A DNA stretch of 26,794 nt from Beijerinckiaceae bacterium (GCA_947380915.1 CANCSY010000021.1:1-26794); one strand, 5' to 3'; shown: positions 14,991-23,067, counted from the first letter of the stretch. The notes: generated from the letters alone by a model not told the origin. Numbers and translations: made by a program.

Positions 14991-16931
14991 ATGTCCCCAT
15001 TCTCCATCATTGGTCGCGTCTTTGACGTGCTTGGCGAAACGCGCCGCATGCCGCCAACAGGAGCCATCAAGACATATGTCGGCGCGGTCTCGGTCATCGC
15101 TTCCTTCCTCGTCACCTATATGGCGCTTTACGGCATCGCCACGCAGCATCTGCAAATATCGCTGTTTCTGGTGCTACTGCTGCCCATCTGCTTTCTCACC
15201 ACCACCGTAAGCAACAAGATTGATCATCTCACGGTGATCGATTATTTTTTCGCCCTCTTCGCCTTCGCCGCCTCCGCCTGGTTCGCCTGGAACGAGCCGC
15301 GCTATGGCAACTGGATGACGGGCTTCACGGAGCCGGATCTCGGCGACATCATCTTCGGCACGGGCCTGCTGCTGCTTTGCGTGGAACTGTGTCGGCGCAC
15401 CGTGGGTTTCGGCCTGACCGCGATCCTGCTGGCGCTGCTCGCCTACTCCGCCTTCGGCCATCTGCTGAGCGGCGCCTTCCGCCACGGCAGGATCGAATAT
15501 CTCTATTTCCTCGAGATGCAGGTCATCGGCATCGACGGCATTTTCGGCTCGCCCCTCTATGTGGCGGCCAGCTACGCCTTCCTCTTCGTGCTCTTCGGCA
15601 ATTTTTACGTGATGAGCGGCGGCGGCAAGCTGTTCTTCGATCTGGCGGCCGCCGTCACCGGCCGCATGAAGGGCGGGCCTGCGAAGGCCTGCGTCTTCTC
15701 CAGCGGACTCTATGGGTCGATTTCCGGCAGCCCGGTCGCGGATGTGGCGACCACGGGGCCGATCAGCATTCCCATCATGAAGCGCATCGGCATGTCGGCG
15801 GAGCGGGCGGGCGCCATCGAGGCGGCCTCCTCCACGGGCGGCTCCATGCTGCCGCCGGTCATGGGCGCAGTCGCCTTCATCATGTCGAATTTCACCGGCA
15901 TTCCCTACAATCTCATCTGCCAATATGCGGCGCTGCCTGCGCTTGGCTATTATCTTGGCATTTTCCTGCTGGTGCATTTCGACGCCATGCGGTTCGATCT
16001 GCCGCGCCTGCCCGAAGAGGAGATCGTGGGCCTGCGCCGCGCCATCACCGAAAACTGGACGGCGCTGGTCCCTCTTGGCGCGCTCATCTGGCTGCTGGTG
16101 GCGGGCTATTCGGCGGCCTATGTGGCGGCGGGGGCGAGCGTGTCGGTGGTCATCGCGAGCTGGTTCTCGAAGGATGGCGCCATCGGCCCCAGCCGCTTCG
16201 TGGAGGCCTGTTCGGAGACCTGCCTCAGCACCGTCTCCCTGACGGCGGCGGTGGCGGCGGCGGGCATCATCATCGGCTGTATCGAGCTGACGGGCCTGTC
16301 GGGAAAGTTCACCCTGCTGCTGTTCGAACTTTCCGGCGGCGCGCTAGTCCCCTCGCTGATCATCGCGGCGGCGATTCTGGTGCTGCTGGGCATGGGCATG
16401 CCCACCACGGGCGTCTACATCATGGGCGTCGCCCTGCTGGCGCCGGTCTTCATCGGGAAGTTCAATCTGCCGATCATGCCGGTACATATGTTCCTGCTGT
16501 TCTACGCCTGCATGTCGGCCATCACCCCCCCCGTGGCGGTGGCGGCCTTCGCAGCGGCGGCGATCGCGCAGGCAAATCCCTTCAAGCTCGCGCCCTATGC
16601 CTGCAAACTGGCGGTCGGGGGCTTCGTGCTGCCCTTCTTCTTCCTGTTCAACACGGGCATCCTGTTCCAGGGCGGCTGGCTAAACATCCTGTCCGACACC
16701 TTCATCGGGGCGGTGCTGACCCTGGCGTCCACCATCGCGCTGCATGGCTACATGATCCAGCGGCGGATACATCCGGTCTTCATCGCGGTCTTCGTTGTGG
16801 CGGGGCTCGCAATGATCTATCCAGACGCACGCCTGCAATATGCGGCGGCCGCCGTGGTGATCGCCCTCTTCGCCGTGCTGCATCGCGCGGCTCGACTCGC
16901 GGGCAAGCCCCCGGCGTTCGTCGGCGCCTGA
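14991..16931 (+). CDS. Fused TRAP transporter permease (4TM/12TM, DctQ-DctM type)
   Basis: A 646-residue inner-membrane permease in which the small DctQ-like and large DctM-like subunits are fused, the usual form for TAXI systems. Strongly hydrophobic helices occur throughout. The large-subunit part carries GSISGSPVADVATTGPISIP, the SSTGGSMLPPVMGA motif, and GMGMPTTGVYIM followed later by SAITPPVAVAAFAAA, all typical of DctM. The preferred start is the ATG at 14991 with a GGGAAGG site; a TTG six bases earlier in frame is less likely. It is co-transcribed with the binding-protein gene 36 bases upstream and the amidohydrolase gene 16 bases downstream. It would perform secondary uptake of the ligand of the TAXI protein, coupled to an ion gradient. 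Confidence 0.92.
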   Translation: MSPFSIIGRVFDVLGETRRMPPTGAIKTYVGAVSVIASFLVTYMALYGIATQHLQISLFLVLLLPICFLTTTVSNKIDHLTVIDYFFALFAFAASAWFAWNEPRYGNWMTGFTEPDLGDIIFGTGLLLLCVELCRRTVGFGLTAILLALLAYSAFGHLLSGAFRHGRIEYLYFLEMQVIGIDGIFGSPLYVAASYAFLFVLFGNFYVMSGGGKLFFDLAAAVTGRMKGGPAKACVFSSGLYGSISGSPVADVATTGPISIPIMKRIGMSAERAGAIEAASSTGGSMLPPVMGAVAFIMSNFTGIPYNLICQYAALPALGYYLGIFLLVHFDAMRFDLPRLPEEEIVGLRRAITENWTALVPLGALIWLLVAGYSAAYVAAGASVSVVIASWFSKDGAIGPSRFVEACSETCLSTVSLTAAVAAAGIIIGCIELTGLSGKFTLLLFELSGGALVPSLIIAAAILVLLGMGMPTTGVYIMGVALLAPVFIGKFNLPIMPVHMFLLFYACMSAITPPVAVAAFAAAAIAQANPFKLAPYACKLAVGGFVLPFFFLFNTGILFQGGWLNILSDTFIGAVLTLASTIALHGYMIQRRIHPVFIAVFVVAGLAMIYPDARLQYAAAAVVIALFAVLHRAARLAGKPPAFVGA

Positions 16932-16947
16932 CCCTTAGGAACGCCCC

Positions 16948-17934
16948 ATGATCATCGACATCTACACCCACCTTGCGCCCCGTAGCTTTCTCGACCGCAT
17001 GGTGGTGCTGGCGCCCAAGCTCGGCAATATCGTCAATCGCCTGCTGGCGGTAAAGCCGCTGTCCGATCTCGACGTGCGCTTTCGCGACATGGATACGGTG
17101 CCCGATTATCGCCAGCTCATCAGCCTGCCCAATCCCTCGCTGGAGGAGATCGGCCCCGCCGACACCGGCCGCGAACTGGCGCGCATCGCCAATGACGAGC
17201 TGGCCGAACTCTGCGCGAAATACCCCGACCGTTTCATCGGCTTCGCCGCCTCCGTCTATCTCGATGACGTCGATAGCGCGATCCGCGAGGCGGACCGCGC
17301 CATTCATCAGCTCGGCGCCAAGGGCGTGCTGATCTACAATCATGTGGCGGGCCATCCGCTGGACGAGGAGCGTTTCCGCCCCTTCTTCGCCGCCATGGCG
17401 CAGTGGAAGCGCCCGATCTGGATGCACCCCAGCCGCCAGGCCAATGTGAGCGACTACGCCAGCGAGACGAAGTCGCGCTTTGAAATGTGGTGGTGCTACG
17501 GCTGGCCCTATGACACCTCGGTGGCCATGACGCGCCTCGTGTTCGACGGGCTCTTTGACCGCCACCCTGATCTGGAAATCATCACCCATCACTGCGGCGG
17601 CATGGTGCCCTTCTTCGACGGGCGCGTGGGGCCGGGCCTTGAAGTGCTGGGCGCGCGCACCTCGGATGAGGACTATTCGCAGATCCTGCCGTCTCTGAAG
17701 CTGCCGCATATGGACTATTTCAAGAAGTTCTACGGCGACACCGCCATGTTCGGCGCCACCAACGGCGTCAAATGCGGCCTCGACTTCTTCGGCCCCAGCA
17801 AGATCGTCTTCGCCACAGACGCGCCGCTTGGGCCTATCCGCAAAACCTATGATGGAATCGCGGCGATGGATCTGGATGCGGAAACGCGCGAGGCGATCTT
17901 TTACGGGAATGCGGCGAAGCTGCTGAGGTTGTGA
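16948..17934 (+). CDS. Amidohydrolase 2 family protein (ACMSD/resorcylate decarboxylase-like)
   Basis: A 328-residue metal-dependent TIM-barrel enzyme of the amidohydrolase 2 family, many of whose members are non-oxidative decarboxylases of aromatic or muconate-type acids (ACMSD, gamma-resorcylate decarboxylase); others are hydrolases. Visible metal or catalytic residues are His8 in IYTHLAP, His160 in IWMHPSR, His214/215 in ITHHCGG and Asp291 in FATDAPLG. The usual HxH pair at strand 1 is YxH here (Tyr6), a substitution that alters the first metal ligand. An AGGA site precedes the ATG at 16948. It directly follows the TRAP permease gene after 16 bases, so it probably acts on the imported compound. 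The substrate is not predictable. Confidence 0.87.
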   Translation: MIIDIYTHLAPRSFLDRMVVLAPKLGNIVNRLLAVKPLSDLDVRFRDMDTVPDYRQLISLPNPSLEEIGPADTGRELARIANDELAELCAKYPDRFIGFAASVYLDDVDSAIREADRAIHQLGAKGVLIYNHVAGHPLDEERFRPFFAAMAQWKRPIWMHPSRQANVSDYASETKSRFEMWWCYGWPYDTSVAMTRLVFDGLFDRHPDLEIITHHCGGMVPFFDGRVGPGLEVLGARTSDEDYSQILPSLKLPHMDYFKKFYGDTAMFGATNGVKCGLDFFGPSKIVFATDAPLGPIRKTYDGIAAMDLDAETREAIFYGNAAKLLRL

Positions 17935-18061
17935 GGGGGGGCTGGAGGGCCGACGTCCTCGTCGCCCACTGCCCGCGAACGAAGCAAAGAAACGCGCGCT
18001 TTGTGACGGCGTGCGTACCTATTCGTTGGCCCTGCTCCGTCTGCCCTGCTTTTCATTGCAA

Positions 18062-18487
18062 CTAATTGCGCGGAACGCGAAGGCTCGTACTCCCTAACAA
18101 CCAATGCTTGTACGTCCACATGGGATGCCAGTCATCGTAAGCAACGCCCCATGTCTGGGTCATGGCGTAGACGATGTCGCCGTAATCAGACGTCACGGAG
18201 ATCTTCTGGTCCTCGTGCAACTTCCAACACCCCTCCTGGTACCCCTTGTCTCCGGACAGTCGGCGGTTGACGAATAACTTCAACAGATCAGGGCTACTGC
18301 ATACGATCAGCCAGCTATGGGCCTTGAGGATGCCTTCCATCTTCGTAGGCTCTCCCACAATCGTACCGTCTGGCCTTACCTGCAAGGTCTTCACCCTCTT
18401 GGTGACCAGGTCATTGATGTCCTGGGCAACTGCCGCCGTGCTTACTCCCAGCATCAACGCCAGGCTCCACCCCAACACCTTCCACAT
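18062..18487 (-). CDS. Small exported protein of unknown function
   Basis: A 141-residue protein that I do not recognise. Residues 1-21 form a clear Sec signal peptide (WSLALMLGVSTAAVA, then QD). The mature part has two cysteines (Cys63, Cys87), which could form a periplasmic disulfide, a basic N-terminal segment, and a Trp/Tyr-rich C-terminus (TQTWGVAYDDWHPMWTYKHW). There are no membrane segments after the signal. A GGAGG ribosome binding site lies five bases before the ATG and a plausible promoter lies upstream, so the gene looks intact. Its base composition is lower in G+C than that of all flanking genes and it has no same-strand partner, which suggests horizontal acquisition. A role in the envelope is inferred only from the signal peptide. 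Confidence 0.75.
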   Translation of the reverse strand: MWKVLGWSLALMLGVSTAAVAQDINDLVTKRVKTLQVRPDGTIVGEPTKMEGILKAHSWLIVCSSPDLLKLFVNRRLSGDKGYQEGCWKLHEDQKISVTSDYGDIVYAMTQTWGVAYDDWHPMWTYKHWLLGSTSLRVPRN

Positions 18488-18500
18488 GACTGCCTCCGTG

Positions 18501-18513
18501 CATGTTCAACATG
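18501..18513. promoter_or_regulatory. 13-bp perfect palindrome in the leader of the exported-protein gene
   Basis: CATGTTCAACATG has perfect 6-bp arms around a central C. It lies between the candidate -10 element and the ribosome binding site of the minus-strand gene at 18062-18487, near the expected transcription start. The position suits a repressor operator; the binding protein is unknown. Confidence 0.4.
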
Positions 18514-18528
18514 AGCTTGACTAAAAGT

Positions 18529-18557
18529 AGCATCTGGCGGTTAGTCTCGGATGTCAA
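18529..18557 (-). promoter_or_regulatory. Candidate sigma-70 promoter of the exported-protein gene
   Basis: Read on the minus strand, a perfect -35 TTGACA (18557 to 18552) is followed after 17 bases by GATGCT (18534 to 18529, 3 of 6 to -10). The predicted transcript would begin near 18522 and have a leader of about 35 bases. Confidence 0.4.
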
Positions 18558-18601
18558 CGAGACCCTCGATACGTAAAATCACCCCACTGGCGAGCCAGGC
18601 G

Positions 18602-18847
18602 ATGCCCAAGACCAAACCGTTAAATAACCTCGACCCCCATACAGTCACCATTCCTTCCAAACTTGCTTATAGCAGCTCGGACGTCGCGGACCCGGACGAT
18701 GAACTGCGGAACCGTCCGGCTGCGCGGCGAATGGGAGACGTGCTGGGCAAGCTGGCCCGGTTCTCTACAGACTTCATGAGTGAAGGTCGCGGCGACGATA
18801 GCGAGGACGAACGACCCCGGCTCGATCATCACTCCTCGCCAACCTGA
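18602..18847 (+). pseudogene. Probable decayed VapB-type antitoxin gene (81 codons)
   Basis: The frame starting at ATG 18602 encodes 81 residues. Its middle and end resemble VapB/AbrB-type antitoxins as I know them: HTVTIPSKLAY in place of the family's S/NQAVRIPxELAY; DDELRNRPAARR in place of a GDELxIRPARR segment; then GDVLGKLARFSTDFMSEGRG, close to the family's C-terminal S-x-DFMxxxR ending. Residues expected between LAY and DDEL are shortened, the terminal RLDHHSSPT looks out of register, and no VapC toxin gene follows. The next gene is a convergent transporter whose stop codon abuts this one. The same frame could start upstream at 18551, but no ribosome binding site is evident. I infer a remnant of a toxin-antitoxin pair; a short unrelated protein is the alternative. 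Confidence 0.4.
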
Positions 18848-20317
18848 TCACCTTCTCTCCGTCAGCAACGGCTTCTGCTCCATCATCGCCAGCGCCAGCC
18901 ATGAAATGGCGAAGGCGCCGGCCATGGCGAGGAAGATGGTGCGGAAATGGGCCGCCGCCTCCGCCGGATCGCCAAACAGGCCCGCGGCCAGGGCGCCCGC
19001 GCTGCGCGCGTCCACGCCCTGCAGATCCCCCAGCACGATCACGCCATAGACCGCGATCAACCCGGTCGCCATGAGGCTGCGTCCGAAGGTGGAGGTCGCC
19101 ACGGCTATGCCCATCTGGTGCAGCGCCACCGCATTCTGCATGGCCACCGTCGTCACCGGCGCCACCGGCCCGAAGCCAATGCCGATCAGCACCATCACCA
19201 CCTCGAATTCGAACATGCTGATGGTCTGCGCATGCAGCGCCAGATAGAGGCAGGCGCCGATGCACAGTGTCAGGCTGAACAGCGGCGGATATTTGTAATT
19301 GGTGATGCGCGCGGTGATCTGGGCGCTGACCAGCGCGCTGAAATTCACCGTGGTCATCAACATGACCAGATGCAGCCCCGCCGCCGAGGGCGAGAGCCCA
19401 TGCACCGCCTGCAGGAACATGGGCAGATAGATGTTCAGGGTCGTCACCGTGGCCCAGCCCACCCCATTGGAAATATTGGCGCGTAGCACGATGGGATTGC
19501 GCAGGATATTGAGCGGCACCAACGGTTCGGGCGCCGTGCGCAACCGCCAGACAAAGGCGATCCACAACATGCCCGAAACAATGGTCAGGCCGATGATCTC
19601 CGGGGAGGCCCAGCCATAGGCGCGCCCGCCCGCATTCATCACGAACATGCAGCTGGAACTGGCGAGCACGATCAAGGCGGCGCCAAGAAAATCCAGTTTG
19701 TGCTTGCGCTCATAGCGCGGCAGGCGGCGCAACAGGCGGCTGGTGATGAGCAGCGAGCCGATGGCCATGGGCAGGTTCGACCAGAAGATCAGGGACCAGT
19801 GCAGATGCTGGGAAATGAAGCCGCCATAGATCGGCCCCAGCATGCCCGAGGTGATGTAGGTGATGGAGAAATAGGTGTAGTAGCGCGCCCGCTGCTTGGG
19901 TGCCACGAGATCGCCCAGAATCGTCATGGGGATGGAGATGAGTCCGCCCCCGCCCAGCCCCTGAATGGCGCGCCCGGCGATCAGCATGGGCAGATTGACA
20001 GCGAGCGCCGCGATCAGCGAGCCACAGAGAAACAGGCAGATGGCCAGCAACAGCGACAGGCGGCGACCGTGAATGTCGCTGATCTTGCCATAGAGCGGCG
20101 TCATGGCCGTGGCGGTGAGCAGATTGGCCGCCACGACCCATGAGAGATGCGATGTGGCGCCGAACGAGGCGCCAATGGTCGGCAGGGCGCTCGACACGAC
20201 CGTCTGGTCCATCGAGCCCATGAACACCGGGAGCAGCACGCCCGCAACGATCCACATCGTCTCGCGATGGGTCAGCGCCTTCTGCGCTTGCGGTTCGCCT
20301 GCTCCCGGCGTGGTCAT
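18848..20317 (-). CDS. MFS transporter, DHA2 (EmrB/QacA) family
   Basis: A 489-residue inner-membrane proton antiporter of the 14-helix DHA2 family, usually exporting toxic or organic compounds. The first helix contains the family signature MDQTVVSSALPTIG, and loop 2-3 carries motif A GKISDIHGRRLSLL. The segment AIQGLGGGGLISIPM and helix 5 with SGMLGPIYGGFI are also typical. The ATG at 20317 lies only 14 bases after the stop of the upstream ThDP enzyme gene, so the two are co-transcribed. This pairing suggests that the transporter moves a substrate or product of that enzyme rather than an antibiotic. Its stop shares the palindrome TGATCA with the stop of the convergent antitoxin-like frame. 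The substrate is unknown. Confidence 0.92.
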   Translation of the reverse strand: MTTPGAGEPQAQKALTHRETMWIVAGVLLPVFMGSMDQTVVSSALPTIGASFGATSHLSWVVAANLLTATAMTPLYGKISDIHGRRLSLLLAICLFLCGSLIAALAVNLPMLIAGRAIQGLGGGGLISIPMTILGDLVAPKQRARYYTYFSITYITSGMLGPIYGGFISQHLHWSLIFWSNLPMAIGSLLITSRLLRRLPRYERKHKLDFLGAALIVLASSSCMFVMNAGGRAYGWASPEIIGLTIVSGMLWIAFVWRLRTAPEPLVPLNILRNPIVLRANISNGVGWATVTTLNIYLPMFLQAVHGLSPSAAGLHLVMLMTTVNFSALVSAQITARITNYKYPPLFSLTLCIGACLYLALHAQTISMFEFEVVMVLIGIGFGPVAPVTTVAMQNAVALHQMGIAVATSTFGRSLMATGLIAVYGVIVLGDLQGVDARSAGALAAGLFGDPAEAAAHFRTIFLAMAGAFAISWLALAMMEQKPLLTERR

Positions 20318-20331
20318 GGCGCCATCGTCTC

Positions 20332-22050
20332 TCAGACCCCGCGACAGATGACGTTGAGCAGCGCCTGGCGCCCCTCGACCTGCACGGCCTTGAGCGCGCG
20401 CTCGATGGCCTTGGGCATGTCGGCGGGATCCTCCACCGTCTCGCCATAGCCGCCAGCCACCTCGACCGCCTTGTTGAACTGCAACTGCGGATCGAAATAG
20501 GTCAGCGCCTCGCGGTTATCCTTGGCCGCATAGCCGTCGGGATAGACTTCGTGGGTGTTGCGTTTCACGGCGCCCCACATCTGATTGTTGAACACAACCG
20601 TCAGAATCGGCAGCTTCTCGGCGGCGGAGACATAATGGGCGGGGAGCGGATTGCCGAACATATAGGCGCCGTCGCCGCAGGTGCAGATCACCAACTGGTC
20701 GCCCACAGCCGCCTTCACGCCCAAAGCCGTGCCCAAACCCCAGCCAAGGCCGCCAGCGGCGCCGATGGAGAACATGGTGCCGGGCTTGGTGAAGCGCATG
20801 TGCTCGAAGGTGATCGGCGATTCCTTGATGACGATGGCGTCCTGCCCCTTCACCTCGTCGAGGCAATGGGTGATCCAGACCGGCGACATGGGCTTGGCGT
20901 CGCGGGCGCGGGTGATCATGGAAGCCCACTGCTCGCGCTGGGCGGCGCGTTCCGTGGCCAGACGTGCGCGGCGCTCTTCCACGCGCGCATGGGCGCCAGC
21001 ATGGCGGGTAGCCAGCGCCTCGGTGAGCGCGGGCAGGGTCGCGCCCAGCACGCCGCTGATCGCGAGATCGCAGGGGAAGCTGCGCATGGGATATTGCGAG
21101 AACAGCGGATCGACGCCGATATGGATGATCTTGGCGTCCGCCTTCGGCCCGCGCTTGGAGGGGATCCACGGCACATCGCATTCGATGACGATGATGCAGT
21201 CGGCGTCCTTCACATAGGCGTCGGGATTGAAGCCCAGATGCATGGGGTGATCGGTGGGCAGCGCCACATAGCGGGGCTTGCGCTGGGTGACGGGGATGGC
21301 GAAAGCCTCCGCCAGCGCCGCCAGCTTGGCCACGTCAGCCTCGTCGCGGCCAGCGCTGGAGGTGATGATGAGGGGACGCTCGGCGCGCGCGATCATCTCG
21401 GCCGCCTGATCGATGGCGCGAGTGTCGGGATAGGGCGGCGCCGCATTGTGGTGGCGCGAGGGCGACTGATAGGTGAAGCCGGGCGCCGGTGAGGCCAGCA
21501 CTTCGCGCGGCAGGGTCAGATAGATCGGACCCTTGGGCTCGCTCATGGCCAGGTTGAGGGCGCGGTCAACCGTGTTTTCCAGCACATGGCCGTTGGGGAG
21601 CTGATAGTCCCACTTCACGAATTCGCGCACCATGGCGCCCTGATCGCGCATTTCCTGCGGCCAATGGATTTCGCCCGAGCGCTGGCCCAATTCGCCGCTC
21701 TCCTCGGCGAAGGGCGTGCGGCCCGCGCTGAACAGCACGGGGATATTGCCGCGCCAGGCGTTCATGACGCCGCAGACTGCATTGGCGGTGCCGACATTCA
21801 CATGCACCATGACAAGCTGCGGCTTGCCAGTTTTCAGATAATAACCCATCGCCATCGAAACGGCGACATTCTCATGCGGCACGGTGATGGGCTTGGGAAC
21901 CTTGGTTCCATTCACCGTGGCCTTGGAATAGGCCTCGATCAGAGGCGCGAAATCCGTCCCCGCATTGGCGAAGAGATATTCGACGCCACGATCAGCCAGC
22001 AAGGCGAGATAGGCGTCCGCCACGGTTCCATCGATGGTCTTCTGTCCCAT
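20332..22050 (-). CDS. Thiamine pyrophosphate-requiring enzyme, acetolactate synthase-like
   Basis: A 572-residue ThDP-dependent enzyme with Pyr, central and PP domains. The activating glutamate is Glu60 in VPHENVAVSMAMGY. The cofactor motif is complete, from CGDGAYM (GDG 459-461) to VFNNQMWG (NN 488-489), and the substrate-facing region differs from that of the ThDP protein at 4338-6011. The opening ADAYLALLADRGVEYLFANAGTDFAPLIEAY is typical of a catabolic subgroup annotated as acetolactate synthase-like; the biosynthetic IlvB is much less likely because no IlvN follows. The ATG at 22050 is preceded by AGGGGAG. It heads an operon with the MFS transporter, 14 bases apart. Decarboxylation of an aromatic or aliphatic 2-oxo acid is the likely chemistry. 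Confidence 0.88.
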   Translation of the reverse strand: MGQKTIDGTVADAYLALLADRGVEYLFANAGTDFAPLIEAYSKATVNGTKVPKPITVPHENVAVSMAMGYYLKTGKPQLVMVHVNVGTANAVCGVMNAWRGNIPVLFSAGRTPFAEESGELGQRSGEIHWPQEMRDQGAMVREFVKWDYQLPNGHVLENTVDRALNLAMSEPKGPIYLTLPREVLASPAPGFTYQSPSRHHNAAPPYPDTRAIDQAAEMIARAERPLIITSSAGRDEADVAKLAALAEAFAIPVTQRKPRYVALPTDHPMHLGFNPDAYVKDADCIIVIECDVPWIPSKRGPKADAKIIHIGVDPLFSQYPMRSFPCDLAISGVLGATLPALTEALATRHAGAHARVEERRARLATERAAQREQWASMITRARDAKPMSPVWITHCLDEVKGQDAIVIKESPITFEHMRFTKPGTMFSIGAAGGLGWGLGTALGVKAAVGDQLVICTCGDGAYMFGNPLPAHYVSAAEKLPILTVVFNNQMWGAVKRNTHEVYPDGYAAKDNREALTYFDPQLQFNKAVEVAGGYGETVEDPADMPKAIERALKAVQVEGRQALLNVICRGV

Positions 22051-22121
22051 GGCGTTTCTCCCCTGATGCGCCTGATGTGGGCTCACGCATATACGGCTCA
22101 GGCGGCCGGGGCAACGCTTGG

Positions 22122-22151
22122 GGCGCGCCCCGGCAGAAACCGGAGCGCGCC
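22122..22151 (-). terminator. Terminator-like hairpin after terC
   Basis: As minus-strand RNA, 12-base arms (GGCGCGCUCCGG and CCGGGGCGCGCC, one U-G wobble) enclose the loop UUUCUG, starting 13 bases after the TerC stop. No U-run follows, so it may act by stabilising or pausing rather than as a classical terminator. Confidence 0.5.
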
Positions 22152-22164
22152 TTGCGGGACAGGA

Positions 22165-22896
22165 TCAGCCGAGCTGCTTGCGCTTCTTGCCCGCCATCAG
22201 GTTCAGCGACTCGACAGCGACCGAGAAGCCCATGGCGGCGTAGATGAAGCCCTTGGGCACATGGAAGCCCATGCCATCGGCCACCAGCACCATGCCGATC
22301 AGAAGCAGGAAGGACAGCGCCAGCATCTTCACCGAAGGATGTCGATTGACGAAATTCGCCACCGTCCCCGAAGCGAAGAGCATGATCACCACCGCCACCA
22401 GCACCGCCGTGGACATGACCCACAGGTTATCCGCCATGCCCACAGCCGTGATCACGCTATCCAGCGAGAACACGATGTCGAGCACGATGATCTGGCCGAT
22501 GACGCTGGCGAAGCTGACCTTGCGCTTCGGCGCTTCCTCCGTGGCCTCGCCATGATCGCCGCCTTCCACCAGTTCGTGGATCTCCCTGGTGCCCTTGTAG
22601 AGCAGGAAGACACCACCACCCGCCAGGATGAGGTCACGCCAGGAAAAGCCATGGCCACCCACGGAGAAGACCGTCGCGGTGAGCCCCACCAGCCACGAGA
22701 TGGAGGCGAGCAGCGCGAGGCGCATGAACAGGGCCAGCGACAGACCCACCGAGCGCGCGCGGGCCTGCAAGTGGCCCGGCAAGCGCCCGGCCACGATGGA
22801 GATGAAGATGAGATTGTCGATGCCCAGGACGATTTCGAGAATCGTGAGCGTCAAAAGGCTCGCCCAGATCTGCGGGTCGAGCAGCCATTCTGTCAT
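22165..22896 (-). CDS. TerC family integral membrane protein
   Basis: A 243-residue inner-membrane protein of the TerC family, several of whose members export manganese or affect metal loading of exported proteins. Several hydrophobic helices are visible. Two acidic intramembrane motifs typical of the family are present: LEIVLGIDNLIFI (about 20-32) and LDIVFSLDSVITAVGM in the second half. A charged cytoplasmic loop (EGGDHGEATEEAPKRK) separates the halves. The ATG at 22896 has a GGAGG site; a longer frame upstream is rejected because it has no hydrophobic or conserved part. The 5' leader of about 170 bases contains a hairpin. The role in metal homeostasis comes from the family. Confidence 0.88.
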   Translation of the reverse strand: MTEWLLDPQIWASLLTLTILEIVLGIDNLIFISIVAGRLPGHLQARARSVGLSLALFMRLALLASISWLVGLTATVFSVGGHGFSWRDLILAGGGVFLLYKGTREIHELVEGGDHGEATEEAPKRKVSFASVIGQIIVLDIVFSLDSVITAVGMADNLWVMSTAVLVAVVIMLFASGTVANFVNRHPSVKMLALSFLLLIGMVLVADGMGFHVPKGFIYAAMGFSVAVESLNLMAGKKRKQLG

Positions 22897-22949
22897 GTAA
22901 CCAGCCTCCGGCCCGGAAGCGTATCCTTGCGCGGCATGCCGCCCCCGAT

Positions 22950-22974
22950 GCAAATGCGCTGCGTCAGCGCTTGC
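22950..22974 (-). other. Hairpin in the terC leader
   Basis: GCAA-AT-GCGCTG-CGT-CAGCGC-TTGC forms a perfect 6-bp stem with a two-base bulge and a further four base pairs, 53 bases before the terC start. It could be a leader regulatory structure. The conserved motifs of the manganese (yybP-ykoY) riboswitch were not found. Confidence 0.35.
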
Positions 22975-23067
22975 AACCCGAGGGTCCGACATCGCCAGCC
23001 GACGCCTCGGCGGCCAGAGGGGCCCGGACCCGGCCCGAACCAACGGGCCACCCCTCCAGATGGGCGC

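Noticed and set aside
22897..23067. Manganese (yybP-ykoY) riboswitch upstream of terC
   Set aside because: The conserved paired GGGGAGUAG-type loops were not found by reading; only unrelated hairpins are present.
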